Shown here: piece after piece, positions 50,666 through 57,581 of the stretch
Numbering within the stretch: the stretch's first letter is position 1
Layout: the number at the start of each line of letters is the position of its first letter
Assembly: GCA_044227325.1 (NCBI GenBank)
Contig: JBGAFI010000011.1
Location: forward strand, 62,001 to 126,000
Direction of reading: 5' to 3'
Source of the DNA: PFJX01 sp044227325
Lineage (GTDB): Bacteria > Pseudomonadota > Gammaproteobacteria > Burkholderiales > Thiobacillaceae
DNA length: 64,000 bases
Translations under genes and position numbers: made by a program
Notes under the pieces: generated by a model
What the model saw: the letters and a program-made list of their open reading frames with translations, nothing else
Databases searched by the model: none
What the model was told of the DNA's origin: nothing

Positions 50666-51304
50666 TTACTTCGGGACATAAACCACCCGTAACCAAACAG
50701 CAGCATTGGGGTTGTCAGGCCATCGCCCCTCGCTTACATCCCGCACAATGAGCTCAGTCCCTGCGGGGAGGGTAATTCCGGGTTTGTCATACTCGTCAAT
50801 AATCCCCTTCTTGATAGGGGCAACAAGTTTCTGAGAAGTACCGGTTTTCTTGAAGTCTACGATGTGAATATCGCGGGCAACCTTTAGAGCAATGGTATCA
50901 CCGATTTCAACGAAACGCCTCATGCCTCTTGTTGTTGTATTTTGAACTGATACGTATGGGCCTTCGATGAAGGTCTCTTTGGCGATATTGAAATAACCGG
51001 CAAAGATCCATCCCGTATCTCCGGGAAGTGAAGGCAAACGGTCTTCAGCAAAAGAAGCGACAGAGTCTCCTGGGGTGTGGGTTGAGACATATGTCCACGA
51101 GGCAATGCCAGCCAGCGCTACCGTCCACGCCATGAAGGCCAGAACAATAATGATGTGGTATGCGTGCTGCCTAGTAAGGGTGGGGAATATGTTCTTTGCA
51201 ACTATATCGCGGCCAAGATAGAGGAAAGCACCGATAGCAAGACCGGCAGGGGCCGCGATCTGTCCAAATGTTTTCAGTAGATCGAGATCAACACCAATCG
51301 ACAT
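50666..51304 (-). CDS. Integron cassette 3 protein, hypothetical, membrane
   Basis: 212 residues: two hydrophobic helices near the N-terminus (GLAIGAFLYLG; IIIVLAFMAWTVALAGIASW), then a soluble domain ending with a beta-rich segment (PAGTELIVRDVSEGRWPDN, WLRVVYVPK) that resembles an SH3-like fold. No family recognised. AAGGAG precedes the ATG at 51304; a GTG/ATG at 51325 would overlap the intron-exon boundary. TAA lies three bases before the attC core. Confidence 0.72.
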   Translation of the reverse strand: MSIGVDLDLLKTFGQIAAPAGLAIGAFLYLGRDIVAKNIFPTLTRQHAYHIIIVLAFMAWTVALAGIASWTYVSTHTPGDSVASFAEDRLPSLPGDTGWIFAGYFNIAKETFIEGPYVSVQNTTTRGMRRFVEIGDTIALKVARDIHIVDFKKTGTSQKLVAPIKKGIIDEYDKPGITLPAGTELIVRDVSEGRWPDNPNAAVWLRVVYVPK

Positions 51305-51324
51305 CAGTGTCTCCTTGACGCCCA

Positions 51325-52086
51325 TTTGGGATAGGGAGAAGCCTCACGGCTCCCCCCTCCCACACCACCGGACGTACGGATCACGTATCCGGCGGTTCGG
51401 CAGATTAAGTCGATGTGCGCAGCATACCGCCCGCCCACACCAACCGGAGCGCCTTTTCCTACCGCGCCGACGCAAGCTTCATCCCAGCCACCAGGCTTGC
51501 GCCCCATGGACTCGCCGGATGCACTGCTTTCGTCCCTTGGCAAGCGACTTCTCCTCTCTTACAAGCCCCTCTCGTGGCGCCGTTCGGGCCTTCAGTGCTG
51601 CACGTTGCGGTCGCGGCTTGTCTGTTCCTCAGCCTTTCGGCATTCGAGTGCCCTAATAGCTTGACCTGTACTTCACCTACTATGCCCTCTGCAGACTCCT
51701 CCACGGTATTCAGCATCCGTTGCCAGATGCCCAGCTTCGATCCTCTGAAGTACCGGAGAGGCCTCCCGGGGTAAGACACGTTACCTTCCTTGCGTAGACG
51801 CCGGATTTATATCGAAGAGTATCCCTGTGGGACAAAATGCACCCTGTTGCCGCAGATGGAGGACTTCGCGGTCACGTGCCCGCTCGTCCCGAGTGCATCA
51901 CGCCTCATATCCGGTTTTCCCCCCGTAAAGGGGGACCGAGGTGTTCATCGCCCCGCAATTTCGGATTGGACTTCCTTCAGACCCCGCCTCGCGGCGACGC
52001 CCTTGCCCTTCTCCTTGCCTTCGGCTCTGCAATACCTGGCCATCGGACTTTCACCGACGAAGTAACGCGCCATGCCCGGCGCACAC
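51325..52086 (-). mobile_element. Group IIC-type (attC) intron lacking its reverse-transcriptase ORF
   Basis: About 762 bases. The 5' end reads GTGTGCGCCGGGCATGGCG on the minus strand. Near the 3' end lie GAACCGCCGGATACGTGATC and CGTACGTCCGGTGGTG (domain V-like hairpin), then GGGGGGAGCCGTGAGGCTTC and TCCCTATCCC (domain VI-like end). The flanks are attC sequence: the 5' exon ends CTCAAGCTAAAC and the 3' exon begins TGGGCGTC, so the intron splits a core GTTGGGC. No reverse transcriptase is encoded; a 106-codon frame at 51459-51779 matches nothing. Confidence 0.72.
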
Positions 52087-52160
52087 GTTTAGCTTGAGGG
52101 GCGCGGAAACAGGCGGCGAAGCCGGCTGTTGGAGCGTCCCACTCGAAGCGCCAGTTAGGG
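52087..52160 (-). other. attC site upstream of cassette 3 (exon of the intron)
   Basis: CCCTAAC (52160-52154), GCGCTTCGAGTGGGACGC, a variable hairpin (CAGCCGGCTTCGCCGCCTG) and GCGCCCCTCAAGCTAAAC form an attC closely matching the cassette 3 site. The cassette it belonged to is gone: IS5-like sequence begins at its outer core. Its inner core holds the group II intron. Confidence 0.78.
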
Positions 52161-53330
52161 AAGCTCTGCGAAACCTACCGGATGCGAGACAATTCAGCCC
52201 ATCCCAATCGAGCGTAAAGCGAAGACGATGAAGCAACGCAGCCTGGCCGAGACCGGCTACGAGAGGCGGCCGAAGGCCACCAAACGGCAGCGCTTTCTTG
52301 CCGAGATGGATGCGGTGATTCCCTGGTCTCGTCTGCTGACGGTGGTGGACGCGGCGCAGCCGAAGATGACAGCGCGCGGAGGCCGCCCGTCGTTTTCCGC
52401 CGAAACCATGTTGCGCATCCACTTCATGCAGCAGTGGTTTGCCCTGTCCGACCCCGGCATGGAAGAAGCGTTGCACGACATCCCCGCCATGCGCGCCTTC
52501 GCCGGGTTGGACACCGGGGAAGACCTGATCCCCGACGAGAGTTCCATCCTGCGCTTCCGCCACCGCCTGGAGAAACAGGGCCTGGCCGAACGGCTGCTGG
52601 CCGAGGTCAACGCCCTGCTCACGGAGAAGGGGCTGCTGTTGCGCCAGGGCACCCTCGTCGACGCCACCCTGATCGCCGCCCCCAGTTCCACCAAGAATCA
52701 GCGTGGTGAACGGGATCCCGAGATACGCCAGAGCCAGAAGGGCAACCAGTGGTACTTCGGCATGAAGGCCCACATCGGTGTGGATGCCGAATCGGGGCTG
52801 ACCCACACCGTGGTCACCACGGCGGCGAACGTCAACGACGTCACCCAGGCCCACGCCCTGCTGCACGGAGAGGAGACCGACGTGTTTGGGGATGCTGGCT
52901 ACCAGGGAGTGGAGAAACGGGAAGAGAACCAGGCCACCCCGGTCACCTGGCATGTCGCCATGAAGCCCGGCAAGCGCAAGGTCTTGCCGAAGACGGCCTG
53001 GGGTGAACTTGCGGAGAAGATTGAACATGCCAAGGCCAGCATCCGCGCCAAGGGCGAACACCCGTTCCGCATCGTCAAGCGTCAGTTCGGCTACCTGAAG
53101 ACCCGCTACCGGGGTCTGATGAAGAACACCGGGCAGATCGTCACTCTGTTTGCGCTGGCCAATCTGTTCCAGGCGCGGCATCTCTTGTTGGGACTCATGG
53201 GAGGGGTGCGTCCATGAAGCGCGGGAGGGCCGGATATCGGCCCGAATCCGGGCGATTGCAACCGGAGATTGCGCATTTATTGTGCAATCCCGGAACCCGA
53301 ACATGCCCGTATGATTCGACAACGGCGGTT
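52158..53330 (+). mobile_element. IS5-family insertion sequence, right end cut
   Basis: The left end reads GGGAAGCTCTGCGAAACC, directly abutting the attC core. The transposase follows at 52228. The expected matching right end would read GGTTTCGCAGAGCTTCCC; only GGTT(TC) is found at 53327-53332, where the IS30-like element begins. About 110 bases separate the transposase stop from this point. Confidence 0.7.
52228..53217 (+). CDS. IS5 family transposase
   Basis: 329 residues of the IS4/IS5 DDE transposase superfamily: MKQRSLAETGYERRPKATKR opening, an N-terminal helix bundle (MLRIHFMQQWFALSDPGMEE), GTLVDATLIAAPSSTKNQRG with the first catalytic Asp, YFGMKAHIGVDAESGLTHTV, VFGDAGYQGVEKRE with the second Asp, and the C-terminal RIVKRQFGYLKTRYRGL (Y-R-E-type region). 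It appears full length. Its right inverted repeat seems lost, so the element may no longer move on its own. Confidence 0.93.
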   Translation: MKQRSLAETGYERRPKATKRQRFLAEMDAVIPWSRLLTVVDAAQPKMTARGGRPSFSAETMLRIHFMQQWFALSDPGMEEALHDIPAMRAFAGLDTGEDLIPDESSILRFRHRLEKQGLAERLLAEVNALLTEKGLLLRQGTLVDATLIAAPSSTKNQRGERDPEIRQSQKGNQWYFGMKAHIGVDAESGLTHTVVTTAANVNDVTQAHALLHGEETDVFGDAGYQGVEKREENQATPVTWHVAMKPGKRKVLPKTAWGELAEKIEHAKASIRAKGEHPFRIVKRQFGYLKTRYRGLMKNTGQIVTLFALANLFQARHLLLGLMGGVRP

Positions 53331-54374
53331 TCAAGTACCAAGTGCAACAGTCGAAGAAAACGAATTGGAATCAGGCTGTTGAGCCTTGATGAGCAATTTG
53401 GCGTAGACCTCCAGGGGAGAGCGGAAGCCATGGATTTTGCGAGGCCTGGAATTGAGCTTGAAGGCGATAGCATCCAAGTCGTCCTGGGTGAAGCCGGACA
53501 AGTCCGTGCCCTTGGGCAGGTACTGGCGCAACAGGCCGTTGGTGTTCTCGTTCGAGCCGCGTTGCCAGGGACTGTGGGGGTCGGCGAAGTAGACCTTGAC
53601 CCCGGTGCGTTCAGTCAAAGCCTGGTGCCGGCTCATTTCCTTCCCTTGGTCGTAGGTCAGCGTCTTGCGCATGGGCTCATGCACCCGGTTGAGCGCCTCG
53701 GTGAAGCCTTCCAAGGCGGCCTGGGCCGTGCTGCCCGCCATGCGCGCGAGCATGACCAGGCGGCTGGAACGCTCGACCAGCGTGCCCACGGCGGAGCGGT
53801 TGGCCGCCCCCTTGATCAGGTCGCCCTCCCAGTGTCCGGGCACCAGGCGGTCCTCGATTTCGTCGGGACGGGCGTGCAGGCTGGTCATGTCGGCAATCTG
53901 GCCGCGCCGGTCCTCGCCGCGCGAGCGCGGACGGCGCCCACCCCGGCCTTGCCGCAGGCAGGCGATCAATTCGGCGCGCAACTCCCCGCGTGGCATCACG
54001 TACAGGGCGTTGTAGATGGTTTCGTGGGAAACGGTACGCTCGCGATCTTCAGGCCAGACCCGTTTGAGTGTGCCCGCGATCTGCTCGGGCGACCAGCCTT
54101 CTCGAAGGTAATGTTCCACCACGCCAAACAGCACCGTGTGCGGCGCCAGCTTGGGCGCGCGACGCGGCTTGAAACGCAGCCTCCTTGCCCGCAGACCCGC
54201 TTGCCGGGCGTCATATGCACCCGCCTCCCCCGCGTTGCGGGCCAGCTCCCGACCGATCGTCGACGGCGCGCGATGCAGCTTGCGGGCCATGGCCCGCAAG
54301 CTGCATCCCTCACCCTTCATCAGCATCATCGTCGCTCGCTCTTCCATACTCAGTTGTTCGTAATCGTTTCCCAT
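53331..54374 (-). CDS. IS30 family transposase
   Basis: 347 residues: an N-terminal helix-turn-helix (EGCSLRAMARKLHRAPSTIG), a second DNA-binding region, then the DDE core with GHWEGDLIKGAANRSAVGTL, TLTYDQGKEMSRH and NENTNGLLRQYLPKGTDLSG, and the C-terminal LNSRPRKIHGFRSPLEVY. All hallmarks of an intact IS30 transposase are present. The last codons and stop run through the left terminal inverted repeat. Confidence 0.95.
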   Translation of the reverse strand: MGNDYEQLSMEERATMMLMKGEGCSLRAMARKLHRAPSTIGRELARNAGEAGAYDARQAGLRARRLRFKPRRAPKLAPHTVLFGVVEHYLREGWSPEQIAGTLKRVWPEDRERTVSHETIYNALYVMPRGELRAELIACLRQGRGGRRPRSRGEDRRGQIADMTSLHARPDEIEDRLVPGHWEGDLIKGAANRSAVGTLVERSSRLVMLARMAGSTAQAALEGFTEALNRVHEPMRKTLTYDQGKEMSRHQALTERTGVKVYFADPHSPWQRGSNENTNGLLRQYLPKGTDLSGFTQDDLDAIAFKLNSRPRKIHGFRSPLEVYAKLLIKAQQPDSNSFSSTVALGT

Positions 54375-54411
54375 CGCAACACCTTACCAAGGTGTTGCAC
54401 TTGATTATTGA
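53331..54411 (-). mobile_element. IS30-family insertion sequence
   Basis: Bounded by TCAAGTACCAAGTGCAACA (53331-53349) and TGTTGCACTTGATTATTGA (54393-54411), inverted repeats matching at 16 of 19 positions. The 1.08-kb length is typical of IS30 elements. It lies against the IS5-like right end. Confidence 0.82.
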
Positions 54412-54469
54412 GCCGGCCCACTGATTGCATCTGGCAATTGCGAATACTTTGCCAAATACCGGTGTTGAC

Positions 54470-55573
54470 TCATTGCGAAGGCGTGGAGTCTTTGGGGGTT
54501 GGCTGCAATTTAGTATATTCCTTTTGCAGGTTGTCATACTCACCACTTAATGCGTCCTCTTTGATGCGTATCTTTCTTTGAAGAGAAACAACAAAAGCAC
54601 TATCTTGATACTGAGGCGGGCGATCTAGATAGATTGACAGTTGTGTGCGCAAATCATCTAGGTCTTGTTTAATCTGATCTATGGCCTTAAGTGACTTCTT
54701 TACATTTTCATTGTTCTTAAAAGTTTCTGCCTGAGTCTGGATTTGTTTTTGCTCAGGGGTCAACGTACCTATTTGCCCAGCAATTTGCTGTTGTTGCTGT
54801 CTGATGTTTTCAACGGAAATCTTTGCGTTCACGGCCTCGCTTGCAACTTCAAGCCCTGTAATCATGTTACAGGAGCCATGATAGGCAATTGCATCTTTTA
54901 TACCCATTTCAAGAGTGTAGTCGGCTAGCGGTCTTTTTTTATTTTCCTCAATTAAAATAAGTAACTGGCTCCTTCTGACTCGTATTCCAGGAGAAAGCAC
55001 GTGAATGGCAAAGTTAGAAAAAAAAGATTCTTTGAACTTCGCATCCACGCCGCTAACAATTCCAGCTGTGCCAGATAGTGTTCTGGCAGCATTCTCGCCT
55101 GACACGATAGAACCTGCGCCAGCCAATAGTGTTGTTAAAGACCCAAATGTGAATCCTTGTTGAGCAGATGCCCCTTGTAAGTTGGTTATGTACTCATTAC
55201 AGCTTTGGTCAGATGCAGCGAGAAGACGATCAATAACTCTATTGCGCTTTAATTGATATATAGCATTGAGGTTTAAGCTGGGTTCTCGCTCGCGTTTGTA
55301 TTCGGAATAAAAGGAAGCGAAAGCGCACTCAAGATTGCCCTTGGTCTTATTGTTATCTGTTGCCGCTTTATTGTCAGGATATCTTTTGTATTCTTTCAAA
55401 TAACAGTCATCGGCATTTGACTCGGAAATTAGGGCTTCGAATAGATCAACCCTCAATGATCCATCATCACCAGATAGAACAGTTTTTGCCTTTGAATAAT
55501 CGTCGGGTCCTCTAAATAAAGTGCAACCGGTCAGTAACCCTAGAAGTAATACATATGTAGCAAATTTCAACAT
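54470..55573 (-). CDS. AT-rich predicted lipoprotein with coiled coils, unknown function
   Basis: 367 residues. The signal peptide ends in a lipobox (LLLGLLTGCTLF), so it should be a lipid-anchored envelope protein. The middle has FTFGSLTTLLAGAGSIVSGE, a glycine-rich hydrophobic stretch; the C-terminal third is coiled coil (ISVENIRQQQQQIAGQ and QIKQDLDDLRTQLSIY). Codon use and base composition are far more AT-rich than the chromosome, indicating transfer. GGGGG precedes the ATG at 55573. It adjoins the IS elements and cassette array. No family recognised. Confidence 0.8.
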   Translation of the reverse strand: MLKFATYVLLLGLLTGCTLFRGPDDYSKAKTVLSGDDGSLRVDLFEALISESNADDCYLKEYKRYPDNKAATDNNKTKGNLECAFASFYSEYKREREPSLNLNAIYQLKRNRVIDRLLAASDQSCNEYITNLQGASAQQGFTFGSLTTLLAGAGSIVSGENAARTLSGTAGIVSGVDAKFKESFFSNFAIHVLSPGIRVRRSQLLILIEENKKRPLADYTLEMGIKDAIAYHGSCNMITGLEVASEAVNAKISVENIRQQQQQIAGQIGTLTPEQKQIQTQAETFKNNENVKKSLKAIDQIKQDLDDLRTQLSIYLDRPPQYQDSAFVVSLQRKIRIKEDALSGEYDNLQKEYTKLQPTPKDSTPSQ

Positions 55574-55949
55574 TTTGTTACCCCCTAAATAAATCACCCC
55601 TTCAACTAAATCAATCGCACATCGTAAATCAGCATAGGCCTATGATGTCTACCAGGCTGGTGAGAAACTCCCCGCGCCTTATTTGGCGAGGGATTCCGGG
55701 CATAATTGGGTCTGGAAAGCGACCCTAAATTGGTGGACCCCCGATGCGCGGTCAGGAAAAACGACAAAACGGCCTGTTCAGCTACGTCAGCCTGGAGGAT
55801 CGAGTGCTCCGAGCCCCCCCCGCTTCGCACCCTTCGGGTTCTGGTAAACGGCATCCTGGCCAGGAAATCAAAGGGGCCAGGGTCGCAAGGTCGATCCGCT
55901 GCCCACTGACCATCCCGCAACTCCTCGAATAACCCGACAGGACATCCCT
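55574..55949. other. Gap with no recognised gene
   Basis: Between the lipoprotein start and the tandem repeats. The first part is AT-rich leader sequence of the lipoprotein gene; the rest is GC-rich and open on the minus strand in continuation of the repeats, but without family resemblance. Confidence 0.35.
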
Positions 55950-55952
55950 GAA

Positions 55953-56080
55953 GTCCGACACCGACTCCCCGAGCCCCGACGCCGACTTTCCGAGCCCCGG
56001 CGTCGACTTTCCGAGACCCGACACCGACTTTCCGAGACCTGACACCGGCTCTCCGAGACCCGGCGTCGGGTCTTCGAACC
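55953..56080 (-). repeat. 21-bp tandem repeats encoding SGLGKSx heptapeptides
   Basis: About six degenerate copies of a 21-base unit (ccgagacccgacaccgacttt-like on the plus strand). On the minus strand the open frame reads repeated SGLGKSV and TPGLGKSAS units. The frame continues to about 55782, but no start with a ribosome site or known domain is seen, so translation is doubtful. Confidence 0.7.
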
Positions 56081-56115
56081 CCGGGCAGTGCCTGGCGCAT
56101 GCCGGGGGGCCCGCT

Positions 56116-56595
56116 TCAGGCCTGCGGGGCGCCGTTGCGCGGGCGGCCGGGGAAGCGCTGGCCCAGGTCGTCGGCGATGGCTTGGGCGCCCTGGATGCGG
56201 GAGCGGGCGGCGCCGCGCACCGACTGGTAGTAGCTCAGCGCGGCGGTGTAGGCCTCGCTGCCGGCGGCGAGCATGCTGTCGTCCAGGCCGTCCACGACTT
56301 GCGACAGGGCGCGGTGCAGGCCGCCCAGGGTGTCCACGGCCTCCAGGTCGCGGCCCAGTTCTTCCACATCCAGGTAGGCGGGACGCAATTGCGGGTCGGC
56401 CAGGGCATAGTCCGTGGCCTTGCGCACGAAGGCGACGGTCTTGTCGCCCATCTTGGGCAACTCGCGGCGGTCGCCGGGGGTGAGGGTGATGAGGTGGGGC
56501 AGGAGTTTGTCCTGCAGGAGTTGGACGGCGCCCTGGATGGCTTTCAAGTCGGCGTCGGGGATGGCGAGGGAAAGACGGTTGATGTTGCTGTCCAT
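56116..56595 (-). CDS. Hypothetical helical protein
   Basis: 159 residues, predicted all-helical: INRLSLAIPDADLKAIQGAV, KLLPHLITLTPGDRRELPKM, ALSYYQSVRGAARSRIQGAQ. CAGGAG precedes the ATG at 56595 (MDSNINR). The composition and the LTPGDRRELPKMGDK segment resemble conserved hypothetical proteins, but I cannot name a family. Isolated between repeats. Confidence 0.7.
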   Translation of the reverse strand: MDSNINRLSLAIPDADLKAIQGAVQLLQDKLLPHLITLTPGDRRELPKMGDKTVAFVRKATDYALADPQLRPAYLDVEELGRDLEAVDTLGGLHRALSQVVDGLDDSMLAAGSEAYTAALSYYQSVRGAARSRIQGAQAIADDLGQRFPGRPRNGAPQA

Positions 56596-56815
56596 GCGTT
56601 TTCTCCTGAAGTTCTTGTCGTGCATGGGGGCGCGGCCGTGCGGCCGGTCTGCTTCCCTGTTTTTATGCCTCCCATGTTCACCGGCGCATGTCGTTGCATT
56701 CGACCCGACGTTCAATGACGTTTGGCGTGACGACCGGCGCGGCGCAAGAAGAGGACCTCGGTTTTCGCGTTCGGTGCGTGGCGTTCGTTGCCGAACTTCG
56801 CCCTGGCGCTTTGTT

Positions 56816-56906
56816 GTGGCGGAATTCTGGCCGGTTCGCGCGGGTGTTGGCAAGAGGCTGGGAAGGGGTTGGCCCAATGCCGAAGGCCGGCGCCCGGTTG
56901 AAAATG
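56816..56906. repeat. Diverged duplicate of the mutL upstream region
   Basis: This segment (ggaattctggccggttcgcg ... gccggcgcccggttgaaaatg) resembles 57488-57576 immediately upstream of mutL (gatttctggccg ... gccggcgcccggttaaaatg) over about 90 bases, with a few indels. It lies 0.7 kb away, in a stretch without genes. Confidence 0.65.
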
Positions 56907-56924
56907 GCTCTCTTCGCGTGAACC

Positions 56925-57114
56925 GTGGATGCTCGCGAAGCGCTTGAATCCTGAACTGTGGATGCTCGCGAAGCGCTTGAATCCGTGGCCCCCCCTTTTG
57001 AAAAGGGGGGTAGGGGGATTTCCCGACGCTCGAGGCCTCTACCGCGGCTGAAATCCCCCTCGATCCCCCTTTGCAAAGGGGGAAGCAAGCCTGGCCCGCG
57101 CCGGCGGCATCAAT
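56925..57114. repeat. Composite dispersed repeat, copy 2, with a tandem 33-bp lead
   Basis: 56958-57114 is the second copy of the element at 44039-44199: gtggatgctcgcgaagcgc, CCCCCCTTTTGAAAAGGGGG, inverted CCCCCTTTGCAAAGGGGG, ggcatcaat. A 33-bp extra copy of the lead sequence begins at 56925. Its end contains the last codon and stop of the 94-residue protein gene. Confidence 0.85.
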
Positions 57115-57394
57115 TGGCAGGCGCCACATCCACCACCCTGCGCAACAGTTGCGGCGAAACGGTCCAGCGGCCGCCATCCTCCGTGATCACCGTCACGGTC
57201 TTCTTGTTGTAGCGGGCCAGGATACCGAACAGCGGCGGGCGACCATCCGGCTGGAAGCTCACCCGGTCGCCCACGCTGAAATCCAGCATGCGGGCATGCG
57301 CGCGCATCTGGGCGAGGAACTTCAGGCGCTCCACGATGCGGCGGTTGAGATCGAGGAGCTGGGCTTCGGTGAGGTGGTCGATATCGATGGTCAT
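57110..57394 (-). CDS. Conserved hypothetical small protein (SH3/KOW-like)
   Basis: 94 residues: a helical N-terminus (LTEAQLLDLNRRIVERLKFL) and a beta-rich C-terminal part (FSVGDRVSFQPDGRPPLFGI, LARYNKKTVTVITEDGGRWT) that looks like a small SH3/KOW-type barrel. The family is unnamed to me. The ATG overlaps the stop of an upstream PIN-domain remnant (ATGA). The 3' end runs into the dispersed repeat. Confidence 0.72.
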   Translation of the reverse strand: MTIDIDHLTEAQLLDLNRRIVERLKFLAQMRAHARMLDFSVGDRVSFQPDGRPPLFGILARYNKKTVTVITEDGGRWTVSPQLLRRVVDVAPAN

Positions 57395-57505
57395 GGGGGG
57401 AATTCGAAGGGGTTGAGCAGGCGTACACCAGAACGCTCCACATCCCGTGTATTGCGGGTGACCAACACCAGATCATGGGCCGGCGCGGTGGCGATTTCTG
57501 GCCGA
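57391..57505 (-). pseudogene. Remnant of a VapC-type PIN-domain toxin
   Basis: The minus strand encodes PEIATAPAHDLVLVTRNTRD and then VERSGVRLLNPFEFPP before TGA, the C-terminal end of PIN-domain VapC toxins (typically IAATALxHGLTLVTRNxxDF...GVxxLNPW). The N-terminal three quarters, with the catalytic acids, is absent; upstream lies mutL leader sequence. No antitoxin gene is seen. Confidence 0.6.
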
Positions 57506-57581
57506 TTCTGTTCGCTTCGCGCGGATGTTGGCAAGCGGATGGCGCGAACGCCGTAGGCCGGCGCCCGGTTAAAATGCCGCC

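Noticed and set aside
51459..51779. 106-codon minus-strand ORF inside the group II intron
   Set aside because: No reverse-transcriptase motifs; lies in a structured RNA region.
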